Shown here: positions 14,734-24,979 of the stretch, in pieces | Layout of the letters: every line of letters begins with the position of its first letter | How positions within the stretch are numbered: the first letter of the stretch is position 1 | Assembly: GCA_004352715.1 (NCBI GenBank) | Contig: SCFE01000100.1 | Coordinates: forward strand, 1,536,970 to 1,600,969 | Direction: 5' to 3' | DNA: 64,000 nt | DNA from: Hofstenia miamia | Taxonomy: Eukaryota; Xenacoelomorpha; Acoela | Translations under genes and position numbers: made by a program | The notes under the pieces: generated by a model | Databases searched by the model: none | What the model saw: the letters and a program-made list of their open reading frames with translations, nothing else | Told to the model about the DNA's origin: nothing

Positions 14734-14773
<40 letters not shown>
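13940..14773 (+). pseudogene. Non-LTR retrotransposon (LINE) 3' relic with (TTA)n tail
   Basis: Near 13944 the frame reads VNGVPQGTVQGPI then FNITTNDLK, the reverse transcriptase motif that is GVPQGSVLGPLLFNIYINDL in Jockey/CR1-group LINEs. At 14332-14541 it reads IIVNFIYYGHEAYAAENK and IDRIQKKAIRFG, the RT thumb/C-terminal motif (YG...W, LQ+QN+A+R). The catalytic YADD box between them is missing, so there is an internal deletion, and there are several frame breaks. The relic runs into a (TTA)n microsatellite at 14711-14773, a typical LINE 3' end. Very old and inactive. Confidence 0.75.
14711..14773 (+). repeat. (TTA)n microsatellite
   Basis: TTA/ATT repeats, interrupted once, at the 3' end of the LINE relic. 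Confidence 0.97.
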
Positions 14774-17405
14774 TACGAGCATCACAAGTGTATCATATGG
14801 GAAAAGCTCGTCACAAACGAGTTAAGGAAACAACGAAGCGAACAAAAGGTAGTCTAGATTTGGGTTCAAAAAGGCAATTTATAACCGCAAGCTTCTAAAA
14901 TGTTTCCCATTGCTCAACAATTTTGTGCTTAGTATTTAACACACATTTGCTGGAGTAGGCTTAAAACAAATAAGGGCTAAAATAAAAAATTTATGATGCA
15001 AACAATGTCTGCATTATCAAAAGAATTTGAAGAATCAATGTATTTCGGGTGGTTTTAATCAGAAATCCCCAAATAACAAAAAATCGTAAACTAAAAGAAC
15101 ACTTGAATACGTTACACATAAAATGTAGAAGTCTGACTGATAAACTAGGAACTCTGCAATGCAATTATTATAAGAATGAATAGTTAATTGTAGGGTTCTA
15201 TGCAACCATAATTCTTTTGTTCCATCGAGTTTCATTGGATTTGGTCTTACTAAATATTATAGTCTCATGATATAACTAATATTTTGTTCAAAAATTAATA
15301 AAATGCATGATCTTAGTTGCTTCAACTATGACCTCAATCTCATGTTGGATTCAGTTCCACTGGATGCTTAGTCCCAATTCCATTACATTGCGTCTATTGA
15401 AAATTGCAATTGACTGGATGGAATCGGAAACCTCAATCACTTAAATTTAATTTGAACAGTATCAACATTAAGTACTGACTTCGAGGCAATACCTTATCGC
15501 ATGCAGATTGAGTACAAGTATTTCAAGAATTGAGCTTGGAAAAAATTGTTTAACACCTAACGAAATACTTTGTGCATTGATGAAGAATATTTTTGAAAAA
15601 TAAAATGGCTTTTAAATAATCTCAGTTTCTTCTATAAAATATGAAAGTTTAAATATAGAATTTAATATGGAATGTTTTGGGAACGCTTGACACACCAGAA
15701 ACAATCTCCAATGTTATTTTAAAATCAATTATGCATTATTTTTATAGGTTACGTTATTAATAGAACTGTCAAAGGACAGAAAGCAAGAGTATTTGCGAAC
15801 TTTACAATGTTGAACAATTCATTTTAACAAAAGACTCAGAAAATGCGACTACTGGCTAATCGATATAAAGCACCTCATTCATAGCCCATGTGAACTTCGC
15901 AACCAGCTTATTGACATTTAAACAATTGCTTTCACACAAAAGAATGGAAAAACGACGATCGCAACTTGACTGCAAATAATAAATCCAGAAACAAAAAGCG
16001 AATATTAAAATGTTATTCTAACTTTCACAAGTCTACGTTAGACAATGACGCTGATTCCTCATCAGCTGCCACAAACCCCCGTGGCCTGAATCAGTGCAAC
16101 TGCCTTTCGATAGGAATTTTACACAAAGCAGAAATTGAAATTGAGCAAAGCAAAATAACCATTTTTCATTGGTAATTACAAACCCAAATTCGGAGCAAAA
16201 TTTTACGATCTCAATCCGAAATTAACCAAAATTATGAATCCAACGTTTAGAAAATTAGATGCGAAGTAATATTAAGCATATATATTGCTATATTTAGTCA
16301 AGATAAGAAACCGATTTTTCACGTAAATCAAACAAAAAGTGATGAAAATCTTACACAAAACTTTTAAATTAACCTATATGAAAAAATATCAGGCCTTTCT
16401 CCGATTGCTCGTTAGAAAGAAACTATTGTCCAAGACGATGATAAGTGCTGATTTGCAATTTAAGATAACCGACAATGGAAACAAATGCAATATTTGGGCA
16501 CATTTAATTAGTAAATAATTGTATCACAATAAACATTATTAATCGCATTTGATTAAAACGTCTCCTGAACGCTGTGATTGCAGTCTAAATGAATTGTAAT
16601 AAAAATGATTTGATCGACTTAACCTGAGTTTGATTAGTTGCTCAAAATTAGAACAAGTTTGGAATTTTATCTTGCTAGTTAAACTAGGTAAAGTTATATC
16701 GCAGTTTGAATCTTGTTCAAGAAAATGTTAAAACAAATGGATATTGAAACGCATAGCATTAGTAACATACAAAAACCATTAATCAAAACCACTCAATGTG
16801 TGCGAGAACATTATTGAAACACTGTAACAGTGTACTTTACACTCATACAGGAATTTCAAACATGCATATATTTCGACTTTAGGAGCACAATTATCATTAC
16901 TTTACTGATTTGAGTGTTTATATTCCAATGTAATTAAAAGGAATACATACATTTAAAATCCACATTTAAGAAGATTGACATTAATGGATTTGTGAGGTAG
17001 AGTATAAAGTGCTCTTGCAGCAAATTATAAAATTTTAATAATAATTAAAATTTGATTAAATTTGAGATCAAAGCGTATCATAAAAAGCTATTTATTAATC
17101 AACATTCCGATTTTCAGTAGCAGAAAGTTTTACGATAACATTTAAATTTCAGAAAACAACTGGTAAATATATGTTTACATTGACTCTGACCTGGAATGCA
17201 ACTACAATTATCTTTGAAAATTCATACTTTATATAATATATTGGAACAATAGGCACAGAGGCCTTCATCTTAGGTTTAAAATTGAAAATGAAATAATAAA
17301 ATATTTGCAAAATTTTCGTTTAAAAAGTATTTGATATGAAAAACCCGAGTAAGATCAACTGCATATTTAATTGGCTCACATTTTTAAACATGAACTTTTC
17401 CACAG
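14774..17405. other. Non-coding, no gene seen
   Basis: AT-rich. No domain is visible in any frame. The 16020-16110 area is slightly GC-richer. Confidence 0.6.
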
Positions 17406-17411
17406 CTCAAC

Positions 17412-17720
17412 CCGAGATAAACTTGCACTTCTTCTAATAGCCTGTCTTTGATGGACTGCGGGACTGCCAATCGATGTATGCCATCTACGAAACGTTGCTG
17501 TGTTATACAAAGGCGTAGAAGGTGATGGAGTCCATGATGAATGCCTTCCGATTAGCGGGCTTGTACGTCCCGGATTAGGTAAAAAATTATAGTGATTTCC
17601 AGGCATCGAAGGCGAATGTGAGATTGTGTTGGCGTACATATTGTCCAAAGTGCAGAATTCCATTTCAAATTGCCCGCCACAATTGACACATGCTGCGCTA
17701 GTTTTAAACTGAATAGCTTT
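17412..17720 (-). CDS. Candidate Ser/Pro-rich exon, possibly next dystrobrevin exon
   Basis: A GC-richer minus-strand frame runs about 103 codons after a good acceptor (CTGCTTTTGTACAG). It begins KAIQFKTSAACVNCGGQFEM, has a CVNCGG pair, then low-complexity SHSPSMPGNHYNFLPNPG and SSWTPSPSTPLYNTATFRRW, and ends near RRSASLSR. The likely donor is GTTGAG at 17406-17411, which is weak. With the first acceptor the phases are 0/0. A second AG at 17698-17699 would start the exon at 17697 in phase 2, which would match the exon at 28 kb. Dystrobrevins have a Ser/Pro-rich variable linker at this position, but I see no clear sequence identity. Codon-like composition and strand agree with the gene. I do not recognise the family, and another gene is possible. 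Confidence 0.5.
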
Positions 17721-18679
17721 CTGTACAAAAGCAGGAAAGCTATTATTTTGCTAAATGAATAATTTATATCAAGCTGACCAATCAGCTGTCGAATAGGAAA
17801 CAACGAATCTGCTTTAAGAATTATAGTTTGTGTGTCTATTCCCCGTGCATCAATAAAGATGTGGAAAGGAGTAGAATATCGAAATTCGTAAACATTTAAA
17901 TGCTTACCTCAAACCGGGTCACAAACACAATTTGTAAGGAGTTTAGCGTAGTAATTGATAAATTGTAATTTATGCGCATTAATTAACAAAGAGGCAAATA
18001 TATGTTAACCAATGACAACTTTTATAAATAGCGTAAATATGCAAACAGTAATAATTATAATTTGTAAATTATAATCAACATTTATGGTAAATTAGGACTC
18101 AAATTGTGAGCTTAGTTTGCTATTCGACTCGAATTTGACAAGTCTGCTTTAAACGAAATACGTTTTTAAATTTTTTCGGTCGTAAATGTTCGTTCACGCA
18201 ATTTTGATAGTGTTAATAACTAAAAAAATTACTGTGTGATTTGGTTGCAAATATCAGAAATAAATTTGAGAAAAACTATTGTAAATAAATGAATAAGTTG
18301 CTTTACTTTTCAGCTATGCATATATTCAAAGTAAATAAACAGTTTGAAAACAATCTGATGAGAATGGCCAATACTTTTGAAAATCCTTCTTAAAATTAGA
18401 GGATTTTAATGGATTAAGAGTGATGGTGAAACACAACAACTTAAAAAGCACGAAAATGTTCAAGTATGATGAAAATACTCAACTGTACACCACATTGTAC
18501 ACAAATCATACAGCTGTTATCAACAAACTTGCATTTAATGACGAAATATCGAAGAGTATGATTATTACTTCTTCTAGTGGTCTTCCTCTTGATATTAATC
18601 TTCATATTAGGTCTTCGACCTTAGAGTTGTCTAGTACTGCCAAAGGCTTACATCTGCATTTGTAGCCGTTCACTTGGGT

Positions 18680-19130
18680 TCATGTAATGTTCTTCTCATT
18701 GGACTGTCGAAAAAGTGCATTCATAGATTGCAGTCCGTTCAGAACCTTGCGGCACATCACTCGGATTTGAAACAGTTACATTTGCTACAGATCTCCGCAC
18801 GTATTTAGAACAAGATTGCCTCAGTAGTTGGGAAATCCGAATTATATCAGATGTCTACTTGCGTTATACAGTACTATGTTACTTTATCGACCAATTTCTC
18901 ATTCAAACAAATTCTTCACGCTTCTCACTATAGTTGGTACGCGTGTTTGTAACGGTATTCCGGGTTTAATTCGCACTTTCACAAGTCTATGAAATCTTCA
19001 AATCCAGACTAAAGACTTTCCTTTTCAGTAGTGGATTTAATTAAAATTTTTGTATATTGTTGGCGGCTATACGCCCTTTTGATTTATAGTGGAGTATAAA
19101 TACACACTATTATTATTTTTTCTTATATTA
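18680..19130 (+). pseudogene. Second LINE relic (CR1/L2-like RT C-terminus)
   Basis: The frame SCNVLLIGLSKKCIHRLQSV then QNLAAHHSD matches the CNSLLYGLP...I+RLQ++QN+AAR motif at the C-terminus of CR1/L2/Rex-type reverse transcriptases. Further on, in other frames, the pieces VCNGIPGLIRTF and IQTKDFPF correspond to the LWNSLP...FKS+LKTFLF end. A short TATTA-rich run follows at about 19108-19130. Stops and frame changes are frequent. The 81-codon frame just upstream (18420-18665) could not be matched to this element. Confidence 0.7.
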
Positions 19131-20109
19131 AAATTTTTAATATTAGGCTGAGTGGCAAAATGGCAAAATTAAACAAAATCCACACTGATTATTTGTCACT
19201 TGTGCAATGGAAGAACTCATTTCAAAAAGAAGCGTAATGAGGAACTGGCGTGCTGATCAAAATTTGGCCGATAAATTCTCTGCCAGACGTTTGGAGGATG
19301 AAAGCAATCACTTGATCAATTGCAGGTTGATGCAACGGAAAATACAGACATTCTTATTTCCAATGTCATAAAGTCAAATCCATTATACAATATGGAGTCT
19401 TCAGGCGACATTTTTATTGAGCTAAATTTATACATATCTCGCTGTAAATATCCCATTCAGAACTAGAAACAGCCATTGTAAGCGCGAAATGAATGTTAAA
19501 TAAAAGCATTGTATATTATATCTTGTTGGTGTTAATTAAAAAATTTAAATAGAAACAAATCACACAATGAACGTGAACAATTTGTTATGGATATCTGATG
19601 GCTTTTTTCTTGTTGAAATGACTGTTTTTGATCAATTGGCATTCTAGTGGAAATGTTTCTAAAGCTTCAATCTGATACATTAGTCAGAACATTTGAAGTT
19701 TTCCATTTTGATTTAAATCGGCCTGGAGGTTAACACTAGAATGGCCACACAATTCAAATTTTACTCAATGAAAAATCTTTCATTCAGCTATGAAACATTG
19801 ATTAAATTTTAAAACAGAGCTTAACTATTAAATCAAAAAAATTCCAGTGGCAACCTTAAATTCGCAATTGTGACTACGTTATAAAATTGCTATAAGATAC
19901 AGAATTTTTGAAATTGTGAACAAAAAATATAAGAAAATCCGTTGATATTGTTGATTTGCTATTTTAGGAACACGACACAACTTTCAAAAAGTCGGGGAAA
20001 ATTATTAATTTTCACAAATTAAACGCTTAAAGTTAGTATATTTTTAATCATTTATTTAGGCTTGTTAATTAATTCAATTACTGTTTAACTAAATTGCAAT
20101 CAACATAGA

Positions 20110-20215
20110 TTTCCGCGGCTGACTATGATACCTCGTGGATATGGATACCACGCAGAGCTGTACGCGGCCATGCCACCGCCACCGGCATTTTTCTCACGCA
20201 AATGAGCCGCCATCG
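20110..20215. other. GC-rich patch with open frames on both strands
   Basis: The plus strand reads MIPRGYGYHAELYAAMPPPP then AFFSRK before TGA. The minus strand reads MAAHLREKNAGGGGMAAYSS then AWYPYPRG, preceded by TATATAAA. Either could be a real terminal or first exon, but neither has convincing splice signals and I recognise neither product. The composition differs sharply from the flanks. Confidence 0.3.
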
Positions 20216-20312
20216 AAGCAGTTTATATAAAAATGCATTTCACTATCTTAGATTTTTAAATTTCATATCGAAAATTTTTGGATTTAAACAGTTAAAATAA
20301 ATTTCGTCATGT

Positions 20313-20441
20313 GCCCCTTGCGCACAAGTCTGTTAGTTGGTGATCTACTAGATTTGCCTGTCGACAAACCATGTATGCTACCACTTCCTCTTTATCACTC
20401 AGCAGTAGGAGGAGCAATCCGTACAGTTGAGGACTACTAAT
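20313..20441 (+). other. Short unrecognised open frame
   Basis: From ATG at 20313 the frame reads MCPLRTSLLVGDLLDLPVDK then PCMLPLPLYHSAVGGAIRTV and ends in a stop near 20441. It is balanced in composition and is 100 bp from the GC-rich patch at 20.1 kb. No domain was recognised; it may be an exon, a repeat fragment or chance. Confidence 0.22.
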
Positions 20442-20862
20442 TTATTGAGGATTGTTAATGACACTGAAGTTAGATTTGGTCCTGCACCGAAAAAGTGATA
20501 TAGTCTTGTTATCTTGTTCCGATTTTCTTACATTTGGCAAGAAAGATGTGCATACAAGTATTTATATGTAGTGGGCAAAAATGAAAGAAGCAATGAAGGA
20601 CTGCGAAGAAAGATAGCCGTCCTAAATCAACACACCAAGCACTGTGCCACTTTAGTTATCTATAGGTTTGTTATTCAACTGTTAGGCATCAGTCCTTTGC
20701 TTTGTGATTATTATCCGATTTTTCTAATTGTTTCTTATGTACATAATTCTTAATATGAATATTAATCTTAGATATTTTTTCTTCAGGAGTAGTTCAATTG
20801 CTGTAAATGTCGTAGCTCATCAGTAAGCGTCCAATTTGTTTTAATCTCAGAAGCAAATATTT

Positions 20863-20870
<8 letters not shown>

Positions 20871-20904
<34 letters not shown>
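20871..20904. repeat. (AT)n microsatellite
   Basis: Seventeen AT units just beyond the 3' side of the Penelope-like relic. Confidence 0.97.
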
Positions 20905-20908
<4 letters not shown>

Positions 20909-20959
20909 CTTGAATACCAAGCTTCTTTATCATTTTATGAAAAAACAACAAAAAATTTA

Positions 20960-21540
20960 ATTGAATTTACTTTCGGTACTTACAGTATCATCGTCAGTTA
21001 AAAAAAAAATTATTTGGTGGAAAAAATATATATAAATCATTAATCGATATCAAAATAAACTAAAATTAATGAAGAGTTTGATGACATTTGTAATTAAACT
21101 AGGTTTCTCTTCCTTAATAGAAATTGATTCTGCGATCTTGGTGCATTTATGTTTCATTAAAATATTAAAATCAGATTTTGATGCTTAATGTATTTAAGAG
21201 TGCATATAAATTTCGGATTGTAAGTGTCCATATATATGTTCTTGAATTCGTGTCTTCAAATATCTTTTGGTTTCACCAATGTAGAAGCTGTTACACTTCT
21301 GACAATTATATTAATAAACAACCATAAATGACCTTAATTTTTCATCACGCCACTTAGATAAGTTATAAACGTGCGAATTAAGCATTGATAAAATAGGTCT
21401 ATAAGGCGGAGATGTTGCATCTTTATGTATTTTGCAAAAACCGTATAGTCTTGGTGGTTGAAAACCAGTAGTATGAAAGCAATTATAATACTCTATGTCG
21501 ATTTCTCCCTAATTTTTCGTTTGAAGAAGTGTTTTTTTGA
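20960..21540 (-). pseudogene. Penelope-like element relic (RT finger plus GIY-YIG)
   Basis: Read on the minus strand, the first part gives TTGFQPPRLYGFCKIHKDAT then PPYRPILSMLNSHVYNLSKW, the conserved RT block (KLYGLPKIHK...LRPI+S...YN+AK) of Penelope-like elements. Only about 10 residues later comes VVY-YNCQKCNSFYIGETKR then LKTRIQEHIW, a GIY-YIG endonuclease core, and further down HQDRRI and EEKPSL. The RT palm with the catalytic Asp pair is deleted, joining the finger region almost directly to the nuclease. Stops interrupt the nuclease part. A run of Glu-rich sequence near 22380-22520 (minus) could be the element's upstream region, but this is unproven. Confidence 0.75.
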
Positions 21541-21641
21541 ATTTATCTTCTTGAGATTGAAATATTGAAGTTGAAGTTTTCTTCTTATTTAGGAAAACCT
21601 TTTTGAATTTTGTATGTTTTTATTATCTACGACAATCCCAT

Positions 21642-21669
21642 TATATATATATATATATATATATATATT
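21642..21669. repeat. (TA)n microsatellite
   Basis: About fourteen TA units near the 5' side of the Penelope-like relic. Confidence 0.97.
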
Positions 21670-24600
21670 CCTTTTTGGATTATTAAATCTGTTCACAAAT
21701 ACTAATTCACAAATCATCATTGTATACTTAAGCTTGAGTTTCTTAACAAATCCAATTCAGATATGTTTAAGGGTAATACCAAAATAAGAAAACTTTGCTC
21801 AGCATTTCCTCAAAAATGAATTTAAGTCAAAGCGATTTCTGAAATCAGGAAAGATCGATCTAAGTACAAGATTTAATATAAACTCTGGTAATAATTCTAG
21901 AATTCAAAGAGAGAACATTAATTAAGCAGCCGTTACTTTAATTTAAATCAAAATAATTCTTGATGGCGTCCCCTTTGAATCTTTATTAAAACGGAAAATA
22001 TTCACAGATTGGTTTAATTTAATTTAAATACTATTCAACAAATGATCATGTCTTAGAAAAGAAAATAAATCTAATAATAATTACAAGTGTTTTGCTATAT
22101 TTACATAATGCAGCATTCTGGAATTTAAGCGCTTGAAAACAATCTATGTCGAAGCTTATATTCATAAGGGAAAAGATTTCAGAAAAACAATAATAATCAG
22201 AGATTGGCAGCGACAGCCCACTGTGCACTAATGGCAAAATATACAAATACATTTTATTCAATATGCAAAATGGCCATTTAATAGTGCTTGTGATTTTTCT
22301 GGCTTACCTTCTAATAATTAAGAATGAGGGGCTAATCGTCCATTTGCTGACTAGATTGAAAGATCAGAAGCTCTGACGATAATAATTGAAGAGTTTAGAA
22401 ATCTTCAGCATTGTCTCCGTCTCTTCCAATTTTGTGTTGCTGTTTCAAAAAGTACTTTCAACACGCGCATTTATAAGGCTTCGTTCTAGTTCGGGCCTTC
22501 TCTTAAAATTAAATAAGGCGGTAGAGTCTTTATAAGGTTCTGCTGTTTTATAGCACAGAGGGCTTAAGTTGCATATTTCTATGGCAGACTTATTAGGACT
22601 GACGGATACTTATAATCTTTAAACCATGATTATTAAATTTACCATGCTGAATGAAATGCAGCAACGTTTTGTTCAATGGAAACCTCTAACCAAAAGCAGC
22701 AAAATTGTAAAAAAGCCTTCGTTTTTATTTACTTGGCTCCCAAGCCCCATTATAAATCGTACATACAATCTTGCAGCTTGTCTCATAGTCTTGACTGACT
22801 TTCAGTGATTACTCTTAAAGTTTATGGTTTAGCAGAAGTTCGGGTAGCTCTCTACGATCGGCTGCTACTTCATATATCAGTGACTGTTCTTTGTCCGAAG
22901 TGCTCAAAATCTTTTTGATATATTAGAGATAGCGAACGCCAAATTAAGAGATTTACATTCAAACAACCTCCAAAGCGGTCATATCTCTTTGATTGGATAA
23001 GTCAAATTTGACAAATTCATATTTAAATCCTGGATTTATCATCTGCGGTTTTTAGGCTTCAACTGATATTTTTGTTGACATGTTGATTACTTGCTTCTGT
23101 TGCCATTGTCTTTGTGGAATTGTCTACCAAGGTTTTGGTATGTTTGTCATCCATTACTATTAAGCACTAAAAGTGCCTTGTTAGGATGGACATTTCATAC
23201 AAAGCCTTTAATTCATGAAAAAATTATAAGATTTGATTTTTTAATATTTCCGCTTATAATACAAGAGATGACTTGAAAATAATGGAATTCAATGTAGTAT
23301 ATAACTGAAATTCAACAACAATGAAATGCAACCAAAGGAAAGAAGAGTCGTAAAATTTGCTTTGATAATTTATATTTTTATTAGATAAAAGACGACCTTA
23401 GACAATAGGCTTAGAATCAGAAGAAGAAGTTCTAAACTCAAGTGATGATTTTGCGCTATAATTTTTTTTCAATATGAATGTTATGTATAGATAAATTCCT
23501 TAAAACTTAGGATGTCCTAACAAATATTATATACATGAATATGAAGCTTAAAATAGAAAATTAAATGAATATTGAAAAAAAAATTATAGGTAGTGATGAA
23601 TCGACTTTTTCGATTGCAGACAGCAGAAATATTGTGTCGCGTCAGCATTAATTAACAAAGTAACCTCAATTTTTAATGTCTCTCTGAATGCCATCAAAAT
23701 TTGTTAACTTGCCATTTTTACGCCGCCATGATTTATTATAACAAGACAATGCTTAATTTATAGCTGAAATAGGATTGAATTATTCCATTTTTTTCAAAAA
23801 ATCCGATTTTTCGTATCGTTAAAAATATATACATATCTCGATGATTCCAATCGGATTTAATAAACAGGCCGGTTTTAGGGGTGAGGCCCCCTTCTTAAAC
23901 ATCATATAAACATTATTAGAAATTGCGGATCATTTATGTGAAAATTGTGACACACTAAAATTTTTAGTGATTTTCATAATGTTAAAAACCAACTTTTTCA
24001 GCTTTTTTCGGCTCCCTCGACAAAGAAGGGTCTTAAAAAGACGAGCATTCATGTGTATATATACATACTTTTAATTTTTGTGGAAAACTTCATAAATAAT
24101 TGAAATTTTTGCAACATATGATTAGATTCTGTATAACTTGCAAATAATTAATTGTTTTATAATAATTCTAGCAAAAAAACTTGAATCGCCCCGTTAAAAA
24201 TTCTCTAGAAGCGCGCTTTTTAATAATTGCCGATAAATTTGGTTTAGAATTATACTAGACAGAAAATTCTATAGGGTCGTGAAATCCTGTAAAACTAATA
24301 AAAAATGAAGACGGTAGAAATTAACAAATTGCTAGCTTAGTGTTTGATAAAAACAGATTCTTAGAAAGCTGAAAAAATGTCCAGAAAATGCATCATCTGG
24401 AATTGGCATGCGATTCAACTTAAAGTAATAAGGTAGTATAAACATGTTATAAAGCACGTCGCCAGTTAACCTGTAATTCCACGACAAATTTAATTGGAAA
24501 ACGTGGCGCAATAAAAAGCTTAGAGGAAAAACTAGAGTCTCTCGTGCAAGATTTCCATTAAATTTATGATGGAGAGAATTGCTTCCTTTACAAACAACGC

Positions 24601-24766
24601 GATGTCATTTCAAATTAATATTAATAATGAAACCGACAAGACAGTGCAAATCGACTTCAACTGGCATAAAACAATCTAACATATCAAATCAAGTACTGCT
24701 AGAAATCTATCATTGGATTTTACCAGCATACTATTTGAACAAAGAGAAATATTTCTATACTCAAAC

Positions 24767-24770
<4 letters not shown>
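21670..24770. other. Mostly unassigned, possible transposon debris
   Basis: A minus-strand run at 22380-22520 reads PELERSLINARVEST and KLEETETMLKISK around one stop, possibly the upstream part of the Penelope-like relic. At 23868 CAGGCCGGTTTTAGGGG resembles a hAT end. Nothing else is recognised. Confidence 0.5.

Positions 24771-24801
<31 letters not shown>
24771..24801. repeat. (AT)n microsatellite
   Basis: About fifteen units, adjoining the duplicated 80-mer. Confidence 0.97.
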
Positions 24802-24803
<2 letters not shown>

Positions 24804-24979
24804 TGTTTGAGAGCGTACAAAAACGCTAGCGAAAGTGTTGTGCGTTACTTAACACTATATTTAACACACGTAGACATTCACTCNATATATATATATATAT
24901 GTTTGAGAGCGTACAAAAACGCTAGCGAAAGTGTTGTGCGTTACTTAACACTATATTTAACACACGTAGACATTCACTC
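24804..24979. repeat. Identical 80-bp direct duplication around a single N
   Basis: Bases 24804-24883 and 24900-24979 are identical (both start TGTTTGAGAGCGTACAAAAA and end GTAGACATTCACTC). They are separated by one N at 24884 and a short (AT)n. Exact identity plus an N points to a failed contig-overlap merge, not a biological repeat. Confidence 0.9.

Noticed and set aside
18420-18665. 81-codon plus-strand frame ahead of the LINE relic
   Set aside because: Could not be aligned to LINE reverse transcriptase motifs, and no domain was seen.
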